Shown here piece after piece: positions 1-8,500 of a stretch of 64,000 bases of DNA. The position numbers were made by a program, and so were the translations under genes. Origin of the DNA: Magnetococcales bacterium HCHbin5 (GTDB taxonomy: Bacteria; Pseudomonadota; Magnetococcia; Magnetococcales; Magnetaquicoccaceae); NCBI GenBank assembly GCA_002753505.1, contig PEAG01000008.1, forward strand, positions 1-64,000. The letters are read 5' to 3'. Each line of letters opens with the position of its first letter. Within the stretch, counting starts at the first letter, position 1. The notes under the pieces were generated by a model that worked only from the letters and a program-made list of their open reading frames with translations, did not search any database and was not told where the DNA came from.

Positions 1-120
1 TGTGCGCATGCTGACGAAAGAAGATGGTCGGAGAGCCGTGTACGGGAAAACCGTACGCACGGTTCGATGAGGGGGTACTGGAAACGGGGCGAAAGCCACC
101 GCGCCTGCACTCTACTCTAC
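1..120 (+). mobile_element. Group II intron, 3' end only (domains V and VI)
   Basis: Positions 33-65 fold as group II intron domain V. GAGCCGTG pairs with CACGGTTC, a two-base CG bulge follows, then TACGG pairs with CCGTA around a GAAAA loop. The downstream sequence to about 120 is consistent with domain VI and ends in CTAC, fitting the usual AY 3' end. The catalytic core and any reverse-transcriptase gene would lie left of the window. The sequence right after the presumed splice site is a structured repeat rather than a gene, so the intron sits in intergenic DNA. The loop is five bases instead of the usual GNRA four, and the exact 3' boundary is inferred. Confidence 0.75.
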
Positions 121-121
121 C

Positions 122-232
122 AGAGCCCCTGCATGAACTGCGCGTTTTCCCAAAGCAAATTTTCGCAGAAAATTTGCGCAACGCGCACAAAACCGCCCCG
201 CAGGGGCGACCTTGGGAGGGCGGCAGCCCGAC
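122..232 (-). repeat. Structured intergenic repeat, copy A (inverted)
   Basis: The reverse complement aligns along its whole length with 489-602 as an imperfect inverted copy. Both begin GTCGGGCTGCCGCCCTCC, contain the palindrome GCCCCTGCGGGGC and end near CATGCAGGGGCT. This copy can fold with an outer stem TGCGCGTT/AACGCGCA and an inner stem GCAAATTTT/AAAATTTGC. The other copy has the same architecture with different paired bases. No coding potential is evident. It starts two bases after the presumed end of the group II intron. Confidence 0.75.
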
Positions 233-281
233 TCGCACGGTTATATTAAGGAAGATTTTTGGATAAGAAACCAGAAGCTTC

Positions 282-423
282 GGATGTTCAGTTTTCATGG
301 ATAGGATGTTAAGTTTTCATGGATAGGATGTTCAGTTTTCATGGATAGGATGTTCAGTTTTCATGGATAGGATGTTCAGTTTTCATGGATAGGATGTTAA
401 GTTTTCATGGATAGGATGTTCAG
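282..423 (+). repeat. Tandem array of a 22-bp unit (six copies plus a partial)
   Basis: Six consecutive 22-bp units run from 282 to 413, followed by a 10-base partial unit. Each contains TTTTCATGGATAGGATGTT. Units 2 and 6 carry TTAAG where the others have TTCAG; otherwise they are identical. There are no spacers, so this is not a CRISPR array. The length matches two helical turns, as in plasmid iterons or clustered protein-binding sites, but no rep gene is nearby. The array is AT-rich in a GC-rich setting and lies between the two arms of the structured inverted repeat. Confidence 0.95.
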
Positions 424-488
424 CTTTTTTTGATATAAGGCCAGGAACGGTTTTTTTTCCAAACCCTCCCAGACTTGGCCAGCTCTCG

Positions 489-602
489 GTCGGGCTGCCG
501 CCCTCCAGGAGTGCCCCTGCGGGGCGTTTTGGGCGCGCTGCGCCCATTTGCTGCGCAAATGGGCTTCTGTGAAAGCGCGCCCGTTACATGCAGGGGCTTT
601 GC
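489..602 (+). repeat. Structured intergenic repeat, copy B
   Basis: This is the inverted partner of 122-232. It folds with an outer stem GGGCGCGCT/AGCGCGCCC and an inner stem GCCCATTTG/CAAATGGGC around a CTGCG loop. Compared with copy A both stems have changed sequence on both sides and remain fully paired, which is compensatory change. Its 3' end runs into a nine-base-pair hairpin at 589-609 (TGCAGGGGC, TTT loop, GCCCCTGCA). The role is unknown; it could be RNA or a DNA cruciform. Confidence 0.75.
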
Positions 603-614
603 CCCTGCACCCCA

Positions 615-637
615 CCGGGGACCGTGACGGTCCCCGG
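615..637. terminator. Perfect GC hairpin before the liv genes
   Basis: CCGGGGACCG and CGGTCCCCGG form a perfect ten-base-pair stem around TGA. No T-run follows directly, so it is not a canonical Rho-independent terminator. It may insulate the livG-livF unit from the repeat region. The following ACCCCTGCAATTGTT also occurs at 40718-40732 in another intergenic gap. Confidence 0.4.
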
Positions 638-693
638 ACCCCTGCAATTGTTTTAAAAGATTAATGATGGAACGCTTGACGGAGGGGTGCCCC

Positions 694-1566
694 ATGCGGA
701 ATCTGTTGACGGTTGAAGGGTTGACCATGCGCTTTGGCGGCGTAACCGCCCTGCAGGGGGTCCATTTTGCGGTACAACAGGGTACGATCACCGCCTTGAT
801 CGGCCCCAACGGAGCCGGCAAGACCACCGTCTTCAACTGCGTGACCGGCTTCTACAAAGCGACCGCCGGTACCATACGACTGCATGGCCCCAGCGGTGGC
901 GTTGGCGGGGTCGATCTGCTGGCCATGCTGGGGGAACCCTTCCGCCTCAGCGACTGTTGGCAACCCAAAGCACTGGGACGGCGACTCTACTATAAACTGT
1001 TCGGCGGTCCCCACCGGGTCAATCGGGTGGGGGTGGCGCGTACCTTTCAAAACATTCGCCTTTTTAACGAGTTGACCGTACTGGAAAACCTGTTGGTGGC
1101 CCAACATGCCAAGGTACACAGCGGCTTGCTGGCGGGCCTGCTGCAAACCGCCGCCTTCAAACGCCAGGAGCAGGCCGCCATCGCCCGGGCCAGCGAATGG
1201 CTCCGCTTTTTTGACCTGGTCAAGGATGCCAATCGGTTGGCAGGAGAGCTGCCCTATGGCCACCAGCGGCGGTTGGAGATGGCCCGCGCCCTCTGTACCG
1301 AACCCCGCCTGCTCTGCCTGGATGAACCCGCCGCCGGACTCAACCCCAACGAAACCCGCGCCCTCAGCCAGCTTATTTTGGCTCTGCGGGCCAAACACGG
1401 GATCACCGTGTTGCTCATCGAACACGATATGGGACTGGTCATGGATATTTCCGATCATCTGGTGGTGCTGGATCATGGGGAGGTGATCGCCCAAGGCCGG
1501 CCAGCAGCCATCCAACAGGATCCCCGGGTGCTGGAAGCCTATCTGGGAACGGGTGGCTCCGAATGA
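694..1566 (+). CDS. livG: Branched-chain amino acid ABC transporter ATP-binding protein LivG
   Basis: One of the two ATPases that energise uptake through a LivH/LivM-type permease at the inner membrane. The sequence shows Walker A GPNGAGKT near residues 37-44, an ABC signature in YGHQRRLEMARAL near 188 and Walker B LLCLDEP near 207. At 290 residues it is longer than usual because of an insertion around residues 70-115 before the Q-loop. The start at 694 was chosen because GGAGGG lies eight bases upstream; an ATG at 664 would add ten residues without a ribosome site. It overlaps livF by four bases. The permease and binding-protein genes are not in the window, so they are either left of the intron or elsewhere. 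The substrate class is assigned from family likeness only. Confidence 0.9.
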   Translation: MRNLLTVEGLTMRFGGVTALQGVHFAVQQGTITALIGPNGAGKTTVFNCVTGFYKATAGTIRLHGPSGGVGGVDLLAMLGEPFRLSDCWQPKALGRRLYYKLFGGPHRVNRVGVARTFQNIRLFNELTVLENLLVAQHAKVHSGLLAGLLQTAAFKRQEQAAIARASEWLRFFDLVKDANRLAGELPYGHQRRLEMARALCTEPRLLCLDEPAAGLNPNETRALSQLILALRAKHGITVLLIEHDMGLVMDISDHLVVLDHGEVIAQGRPAAIQQDPRVLEAYLGTGGSE

Positions 1567-2339
1567 TCGCCTCCATCACGCCCACGCCTGCCCCGACACC
1601 CCTGTTGGCGGTGCAGGGGATGGATGCCGGTTATGGCCCCATTCAAGCCCTGCACGGGGTCTCGCTCGAGGTGTATGCCGGAGAGGTGGTGGCCCTGATC
1701 GGTGCCAACGGCGCAGGCAAATCCACCTTGCTGATGACCCTGTGCGGGAATCCACCCCCCCGGAAAGGACAGATCCTCTTCGCAGGTCAGGATATTACCC
1801 ACATACCAACCCATCACATTGCCCACCTGGGCATTGCCCACGTCCCCGAAGGGCGACGGGTCTTTGCCCGGATGACGGTGGCGGAAAATCTGGCCATGGG
1901 CACCCTGGCCGCACCGCAACAGACAGGACAGGGAGGGAAAACTGCCAACAGCAGAACCCCGACAGAAAACCTGCAACGGGTCTACCATCTGTTTCCCCGC
2001 CTGCAGGAACGGGCCCAACAGCGGGCAGGTACCCTGTCCGGGGGAGAGCAGCAGATGCTGGCCATCGGCCGCGCCCTGATGTCGCAGCCCCGGTTATTGT
2101 TGTTGGATGAACCCAGCCTGGGATTGGCTCCACAAATGGTCCATCGCATCTTTGCCACCCTGCGGGAGATTGTCCAGGAGGGGACAACCCTGTTTCTGGT
2201 TGAACAAAATGCCAATCAGGCACTACAGTTAGCAAATCGCGGTTATGTGCTGGTAAATGGTTCCATCACGTTGACAGGGGGGGGAGCGGAGTTGTTGGCC
2301 AGTCCGGAAATACGCAAAGCCTACCTGGGTGGCCATTAA
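1563..2339 (+). CDS. livF: Branched-chain amino acid ABC transporter ATP-binding protein LivF
   Basis: Second ATPase of the Liv-type importer, working as a heterodimer with LivG. Walker A GANGAGKST is near residue 46, the ABC signature LSGGEQQ near 158 and Walker B LLLLDEPSLGL near 178. The start overlaps the livG stop (ATGA), the usual translational coupling in this family. A Gln/Gly/Thr-rich insertion at about residues 119-135 makes it slightly longer than most LivF proteins. A TATAAT-like box at 2366-2371 lies downstream but has no clear -35 partner. Confidence 0.92.
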   Translation: MIASITPTPAPTPLLAVQGMDAGYGPIQALHGVSLEVYAGEVVALIGANGAGKSTLLMTLCGNPPPRKGQILFAGQDITHIPTHHIAHLGIAHVPEGRRVFARMTVAENLAMGTLAAPQQTGQGGKTANSRTPTENLQRVYHLFPRLQERAQQRAGTLSGGEQQMLAIGRALMSQPRLLLLDEPSLGLAPQMVHRIFATLREIVQEGTTLFLVEQNANQALQLANRGYVLVNGSITLTGGGAELLASPEIRKAYLGGH

Positions 2340-2388
2340 TTCAGCCAGAAACCCCTTGAAAAACTTATAATAATATGGTAACAGCGAC

Positions 2389-2856
2389 ATGCAGTCATGG
2401 TCAGATCGTCTCGCTCTGGAAATTGCCACCCTGCTGGGGGCGGGTCGGATACCCAAAGCTCCCGGTACCTGGGGTACCCTGGTCTCGCTGCCCCTCTGTT
2501 GGTTGGCTCAACAGGGAGGGGTGGGGATTCATCTGGCCCTCCTGTTCTGGGTTGTCCTGATTGGCAGTTGGGCCACAGCGGTGGCCTGTCGGTATTATGA
2601 CCGGAAAGATCCGCCCCAGGTGGTGGTGGATGAGATGGCCGGTGTTTTGTTGACCATGCTGGCAGCTCCGGAGGGCTGGCCCTGGTTGGTGGCAGGATTT
2701 GGCCTGTTTCGCCTCTTCGACATCTGGAAACCCTGGCCGGTCAGTTGGCTGGACCGTGCGTTGGCCAGTCCATGGGGGGTGATGGCGGATGATTTGGCAG
2801 CGGGTCTCTACGCGGGGGGATGTATAATGGTGCTTGCCAGGATATTTTTACCATGA
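2389..2856 (+). CDS. pgpA: Phosphatidylglycerophosphatase A
   Basis: Dephosphorylates phosphatidylglycerol phosphate to phosphatidylglycerol in the inner membrane, in anionic phospholipid synthesis. The 155-residue length, the opening region GAGRIPKAPGTWGTL and the acidic motif VVVDEMAG near residue 80 are typical of PgpA. So are the later FRLFDIWKPWP and a final ADDLAAG segment. Several hydrophobic stretches fit a small integral membrane enzyme. Its stop overlaps the start of the next gene (ATGA). Confidence 0.92.
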   Translation: MQSWSDRLALEIATLLGAGRIPKAPGTWGTLVSLPLCWLAQQGGVGIHLALLFWVVLIGSWATAVACRYYDRKDPPQVVVDEMAGVLLTMLAAPEGWPWLVAGFGLFRLFDIWKPWPVSWLDRALASPWGVMADDLAAGLYAGGCIMVLARIFLP

Positions 2857-4010
2857 AATGCTTGTTGATCATGCCACGCTGGAGTGAACAGGAGTCCCTG
2901 TTTCCTCCCTCGGGTCGGCCCTACCTGGATCTGCAACTCCAGTGTCTGGGCTTTTCGGAGATGGGCTTTTCCGAGCTGGAACCCGATGCGCCTTTCGATC
3001 CGGCCCGTATACCGGAAGAGTATCAGCTCATTCTGGTGCAGGGCACGACGGAACCCGGCAACCGCTTGCGTCGCTCTCTGCTCTCCAATCTGGGCCTCTC
3101 CCTGGGGTTGGACAGCGACGAGTCGGACCGTTTGCGGGTGATGGGTGCCCGATCCCTCTACGATGCACAGGGGGAACCCGCCGGCTTTGCCATCAAACGG
3201 CGAGGACGGATGGTGATCTACTGTGAACAGAGCGTTTGGGGCCTGCGGCGTGCGCTGGTTGATGTGGTACGAGACTATCTGGAGGAGGGGGTACACGACA
3301 TCCAGGGGGTCGTACGACGTCCCCAATACCGCTCCTGTTGGATGGTGGAAGGGGCGATAGCGGACGCGGGGTCGCTGACCTCCGAGGAGGAGAAAGATTT
3401 GGGATTGTGCCGACTGCGCGTTTTGCCCAACGGCGACACCGCCGTGTTGGTTCCGACCCAGATGGGTTCTGAATTCAAGGGACGCCTGCAGGAGCGTCTG
3501 GGCGAGCAACTCTACGCCAAGTCTCCCCGTCCGCTGGAGGTGCTGTTGGGCAAGCAGTTGCGGGAGGCCAACGTATCCATCGCGGTGGCAGAATCCTGTA
3601 CCGGTGGGTTGATCACCGCCCGCCTGTCGGCGGTGCCGGGCAGCAGTGCCTACCTCTATGTGGGGTATGTCACCTATGCCAACATGACCAAATCCCACTG
3701 TCTGGAGATCAGCCCGGTCCTGATTGAACGGTGCGGAGCCGTCAGTCCGGAGGTGGCGTTGGCCATGGCCCGCGGGGCCCTGCGCAACAGCGGGGCCGCC
3801 CTGGCGGTTTCAGCCACCGGCGTTGCCGGGCCGGACGGGGGCACGGAGGAAAAGCCGGTGGGCACCGTTTTTCTGGCAGCCGTCTCCCTCCAGGGTAATG
3901 TGCTGGAACATCGAGCCCTGTATCGGGGCAGCCGCGACCGCATCCGGTATCAAACGAGCCAGACCGCCTTGCACCTGCTGCGGCGGCTGCTGAAACAGCA
4001 GCAGCAGTAG
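2853..4010 (+). CDS. CinA-like protein with C-terminal nicotinamide-nucleotide amidase domain
   Basis: Residues about 225-385 are a CinA C-terminal (PncC) domain, which deamidates nicotinamide mononucleotide in NAD recycling. It shows AESCTGGLI near 246 and VSATGVAGPDGG near 318. The first ~220 residues replace the usual molybdopterin-binding-like CinA domain. They lack a recognisable GGxGPTxDD motif, although RMVIYCEQSVWGLRRAL resembles the end of that domain, so the N-terminal half is either strongly diverged or unrelated. The start at 2853 overlaps the pgpA stop; a longer upstream frame begins at 2820 but lies wholly inside pgpA. Co-transcription with pgpA is likely. The catalytic assignment applies only to the C-terminal half. 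Confidence 0.8.
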   Translation: MKCLLIMPRWSEQESLFPPSGRPYLDLQLQCLGFSEMGFSELEPDAPFDPARIPEEYQLILVQGTTEPGNRLRRSLLSNLGLSLGLDSDESDRLRVMGARSLYDAQGEPAGFAIKRRGRMVIYCEQSVWGLRRALVDVVRDYLEEGVHDIQGVVRRPQYRSCWMVEGAIADAGSLTSEEEKDLGLCRLRVLPNGDTAVLVPTQMGSEFKGRLQERLGEQLYAKSPRPLEVLLGKQLREANVSIAVAESCTGGLITARLSAVPGSSAYLYVGYVTYANMTKSHCLEISPVLIERCGAVSPEVALAMARGALRNSGAALAVSATGVAGPDGGTEEKPVGTVFLAAVSLQGNVLEHRALYRGSRDRIRYQTSQTALHLLRRLLKQQQQ

Positions 4011-4368
4011 GCTTTTCGTCAGATCAAGAGAAACCTGCCGCTTCCACGAGGCAAGCAGGCCCCGCAGCCGGCGGCCGCATGTCTCGTGGAAGGCACAAGT
4101 CGACTGTACAGTGGCTTTGGACCACCGGAATCCCAGCGTTGTGTTGACAGAGGTTGGCCATGCCGGGCTTGGCTGACCGCACGGTTAAGTATCGAGTTCG
4201 GAAACCGACCTTGACTACTGTTAGTGCCGGCCAGGCAGTGCGGGATGACGCTTTCCTGCTATCTCTCTCGGCTTTGCTGGTCTTGAAGATTGATCAAGCA
4301 AACGGTGTGCCGACAAACCAAAGACTGCCCCATAAATTTTATCTGTCGTTGGGAGGGATGTTTCTGTC
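4011..4368. other. Intergenic region before the efflux genes
   Basis: No convincing gene is seen; the 161-codon frame at 4154-4639 runs deep into the next gene and has no family features. CTTCCACGAG at 4041-4050 and CTCGTGGAAG at 4083-4092 are a perfect ten-base inverted repeat with a 32-base loop. It could end the CinA transcript or be part of a structured leader. No clear sigma-70 promoter was identified. Confidence 0.5.
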
Positions 4369-5544
4369 ATGTCTTTCCGGCCTGTTTTGCTGCTGCTGTT
4401 TGGTTGTATGGTCGTGGCGTATCTCTGGTTTCAGGAGTCGGTGCAAGTACAGTGGCAGCGTTTTTGGTCTGCACCCGCTGGAGCATCCGCCGGGGGGGGC
4501 AAGGGGGGCGGGGGGCCGGTTCCCGTCCGGGTGCTGCGGTTGGAGACGCGCAATTTTCCAGTGCTTTTGGAGACACTGGGGATGGTGGAGTCCACAGCGG
4601 CCGTTACCATCAAGTCCCGGGTGGATGGTCAGTTGCTGAAGGTCTGGTTTACCGAAGGGGCCATGGTACACAAGGGGGATACCCTTTTCAGCCTGGATGA
4701 TCGCACCTTTGCGGCCCAGGTGCGGCAGGCGGAGGCCAATTTGGCCAAAGATCAGGCCCAGTTGGAGAAGGCCCGGCTGGATTTGAAACGGTATGCGGAC
4801 CTGGCAAAACAGGACGTGGCCTCCAAAGGGCAGTGGGAATCCTACCAGGCGACCGTAGCCATGTTGACGGCCACCCTGGCGGCGGACCAGGCGCAACTGG
4901 ATCAAGCCCGCCTGCTGCTCAGTTTTACCACCATCGCCTCCCCGATCGACGGGCTGGCAGGGGCCGTACTGGTTCATCCCGGCAATCTTGTGAAGAATAA
5001 TGATGCAGGGTTGGTGGTGGTTCATCAGGTGCACCCCATCGATGTCAAATTTTCTGTCGCCGAAAAATATCTTTTACAGTTGCGGCAACGGCTGGCAGCT
5101 GGTGCAACGCCGGTGGAGATTCGGCTGCCCGATGCGCCACAGGTGGTGGAAGAGGCGCAGCTCTCCTTTGTCAATAATACAGTGGAGAGTTCAACCGGCA
5201 CCGTGCAGGCAAAGGCGCGGGCAGCCAACCGGGCCGGGGGGTTGTTGCCGGGTCAATATGTGCGGGTTGCCATCACCTTGCAGTCGTTGGAACAGGTGAT
5301 GGTCGTCCCCTCCGAGGCGGTACAAACGGGGCAACAGGGGCCGTTTGTCTTTGTCATTACAGCAGATGAGAGCGCAAACGCCCTGCCAGTCAAAGTGTTG
5401 GCGACCCAAAAAGGGGAGTCGGCCATTGCGGGTGCGCTCCAGGCGGGTGATCGGGTGGTGGTGGATGGTCAGGTACGGTTGACCGTTGGAGCCAAGGTCA
5501 CGATTCGTGCCACCCCGACGGCAACGGAGAAGCAAACGCCATGA
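4369..5544 (+). CDS. RND efflux periplasmic adaptor (membrane fusion protein)
   Basis: Links an inner-membrane RND pump to an outer-membrane channel. An N-terminal hydrophobic segment at residues 4-20 is a signal or anchor. A lipoyl-type half motif SRVDGQLLKVWFTEGAMVHKG lies near residues 82-102. An alpha-hairpin with repeated heptads rich in Ala, Lys and Gln covers about 115-185, followed by the second lipoyl half (TTIASPIDGLAG) and the beta-barrel/MP domain. GGGAGGGA at 4351-4358 is the ribosome site. It overlaps the pump gene by four bases. No outer-membrane channel gene is adjacent. Its substrate is unknown. Confidence 0.9.
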   Translation: MSFRPVLLLLFGCMVVAYLWFQESVQVQWQRFWSAPAGASAGGGKGGGGPVPVRVLRLETRNFPVLLETLGMVESTAAVTIKSRVDGQLLKVWFTEGAMVHKGDTLFSLDDRTFAAQVRQAEANLAKDQAQLEKARLDLKRYADLAKQDVASKGQWESYQATVAMLTATLAADQAQLDQARLLLSFTTIASPIDGLAGAVLVHPGNLVKNNDAGLVVVHQVHPIDVKFSVAEKYLLQLRQRLAAGATPVEIRLPDAPQVVEEAQLSFVNNTVESSTGTVQAKARAANRAGGLLPGQYVRVAITLQSLEQVMVVPSEAVQTGQQGPFVFVITADESANALPVKVLATQKGESAIAGALQAGDRVVVDGQVRLTVGAKVTIRATPTATEKQTP

Positions 5545-8500
5545 ACCTGCCTGAGTTGTGCATCCGTCGCCCGGTCATGACCATACTGATCATGTTGGGC
5601 CTCTTCTTTTTTGGGGCGGTGGCCTATCGGGATCTCCCCATGAGCGAACTGCCCAATGTGGATTTTCCCACCTTGCAGGTGAGTGCCAATTTTGCGGGGG
5701 CCAGCCCGGAGACCATGGCAACCGCGGTGGCGACCCCATTGGAATCCCAATTTTCCGGCATTGCCGGCCTCGATTCCATGACCTCTGTCAGTGCCCAGGG
5801 TTCCACCCGCATTACCCTGCAATTTTTGCTGGATCGGGATATTGATGCGGCGGCCCAGGATGTGCAGTCGGCCATTGCGGCCGCCATGCGCAGTCTGCCG
5901 CCGGAGATGAACTCGCCCCCCTCTTTTCGCAAGACCAATCCGGCGGATCTGCCCATTTTTTATGTGGCCCTTTACTCGTTGACCTTGCCCCTCTCCACCG
6001 TCAACGAGTTTGCCGAAACCCAGTTGGGCCAGCGTCTCTCCACCATTCCGGGGGTCGCCCAGGTGCAGGTGTTCGGGTCGCAAAAATTTGCCGTGCGCAT
6101 TCAGGCCAATCCCGACAAACTGGCCGCCATGGGGTTGACCCTGACGGATCTGCAAAAGGCGGTGCAGCAGGCCAATGTCAACCAACCGACGGGTGCCCTG
6201 GATGGGCCTGTGCGGGCCTTTCCCATTGAAGCCGATGGCAAGTTGGAAAATGCGGCGGCCTATCAACCGGTGGCGATCGGCTATCGTAACGGCTCTCCCA
6301 TCCGGCTGCGCGAGGTGGCGGAGGTGCTGGATGGGGTGGAAAATGACAAGGTGGCCGGCTGGTATCGAAACCATCGGGGGATTGTGTTGGCGATCCGGCG
6401 GCAACCCGGTTCCAATGTGGTGGCAACCGTCGATGCCATCCGTGCGGTGCTGCCGGTATTCATGAGCTCCCTGCCGCCCTCCATCCAGATGGAGGTGCTG
6501 TATGACCGCACGGTCTCCATTCGGGCCTCGGTGGCAGAGGTGCAGTTTACCCTGATTCTGGCAGCCGTCCTGGTGGTGTTGGTTATTTTTCTGTTTTTGC
6601 GCAATCTGCCGGCCACCCTGGTGCCGGGCCTGGCCATGCTGTTATCGGTGGTCGGAACCTTTGCCGCCATGAAGGGAATGGGTTTCAGCCTGAATAATCT
6701 TTCGCTGCTGGCCCTGACCCTGTCGGTGGGGTTTGTCGTCGATGATGCCATTGTCATGCTGGAAAATATCACCCGCCACCTGGAACAGGGGGAGGGGGCC
6801 TGGGAAGCGGCCCTCAAGGGTTCCCGGGAGATCGGTTTTACCATTCTTTCCATGACCCTCTCCCTGGTCGCCGTCTTTATCCCGCTGCTGTTCATGGGTG
6901 GCATTATGGGGCGACTGTTGCATGAGTTTGCGGTGACCATCTGTGTGGCCATCCTGGTGTCAGGTTTTGTCTCTTTGACGTTGACGCCCATGTTGTGCAG
7001 TCGCATTTTGCGCCCGCAGCCGGTGGCTTCCGCGACCGCGGGGTCGGAGCTGCGTCCGGGCAGCCTGTTGTTTGCCCGGTTGGAGCGAGGGTTTGCGGTT
7101 TTACTGGCTGGCTATCAGCGCAGCCTGTTCTTTGCCCTGGGACATCGGCGTTGGGTGCTGGCCTCGCTGCTGTTGACCCTGCTGGGTACCCTTCTGCTCT
7201 ACACCGTGCTGCCGAGAGATTTTATTCCCACCGGCGATACCGGGCAGATTATCATTTTTACCGAGGGACCACAGGATGCCTCTTTTGCCGCCATGGTGGC
7301 GTATCAACAGGAGGTTGCGGCCATTGTGGAGCAGGAGCCGGCCATGCAATCCTACATGTCCTTTGTCGGGCCGGGCGGTCCCAAGTCCACCAGCAATTCC
7401 GGTCGTCTTTTTATCCGATTGAAACCGCCGGGGGAGCGGGCGGAGAGTGCCGATACCATCATGCGGGGGTTGCGGAAAAAATTGATGGCGGTCACCGGGA
7501 TCAAATCCTTTTTGCAGATTCCTCCGCCCATTCGCATCGGCGGTCAGTTGACGTCGGCCCAGTATCAATATGCGTTGCAGCACAGTGACCTGGAAGAGTT
7601 GTACAGCTGGACCGACCGCTGGGTGGAGCAGTTGAAAAAACAGCCGGGGGTGCAGGATGTCACCAGCAATTTGACGCTTGACAATCCCACCCTGATGGTG
7701 CGGATCGACCGGGACAAGTGTACCGCGTTGGGGGTAAGCGTGGCCCAGGTGGAGGAGACCTTGGGGGCGGCTTTTGGTGCCAAGCAGATCTCCACCATTT
7801 ATGCGGCGGCCAACCAGTATGCGGTCATTCTGGAGGTGGGCAGAGAGTTCCAAAACAATCCTGAAGATATTGACCGTCTTTATGTGCGGGGGAGCGGGGC
7901 GACCTTGATTCCGCTGTCGACGTTGGTCAAGATCGAGCAGAGACAGACGGCTCTGACCATCAACCATCTGGGGCAGATGCCCTCTGCCACCCTCTCTTTC
8001 AATCTGGCACCGGGTTATGCCCTCAGCCACGCGGTGTCGTTCATCCAGCAGGCCCATGAGGCGTTGCAGCCTCCCATCGGTCTGGTGGGCAGTTTGCAGG
8101 GAGCTGCGCAGGCGTTTCAATCCTCCTGGCAGGGGATGGGTCAGCTGCTGCTGATCGCCCTGGTGGTGGTCTATATTGTCCTGGGGGTTCTCTATGAAAG
8201 TTTTCGCCATCCGCTGACCATTTTGTCCGGGCTGCCGTCGGCGGGGGTGGGAGCCCTGCTTACCTTGTGGATTTTCAAGGTGGATTTAAGTTTCTATGCC
8301 TTTGTGGGTGTCATCATGCTGGTGGGGATTGTCAAGAAAAACGCCATCATGATGATCGATTTTGCGTTGGATTTGCAGCGAGAGCAGGGGGCGAGTGCCG
8401 AGGTGGCCATTGTGCAAGCCTGTATTGTCCGGTTCAGACCGATCATGATGACCACCATGGCGGCTCTGATGGGTACGTTGCCCATTGCCATTGGCACCGG

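Noticed and set aside
24-266. Small frames in the first 270 bases
   Set aside because: They run across group II intron domains V and VI and the structured repeat, so coding is unlikely.
282-423. CRISPR array
   Set aside because: The units are directly adjacent with no variable spacers, and no cas genes are in the window.
4154-4639. A 161-codon frame overlapping the efflux adaptor
   Set aside because: It overlaps the adaptor gene by 270 bases in another frame and has no recognisable features or ribosome site.
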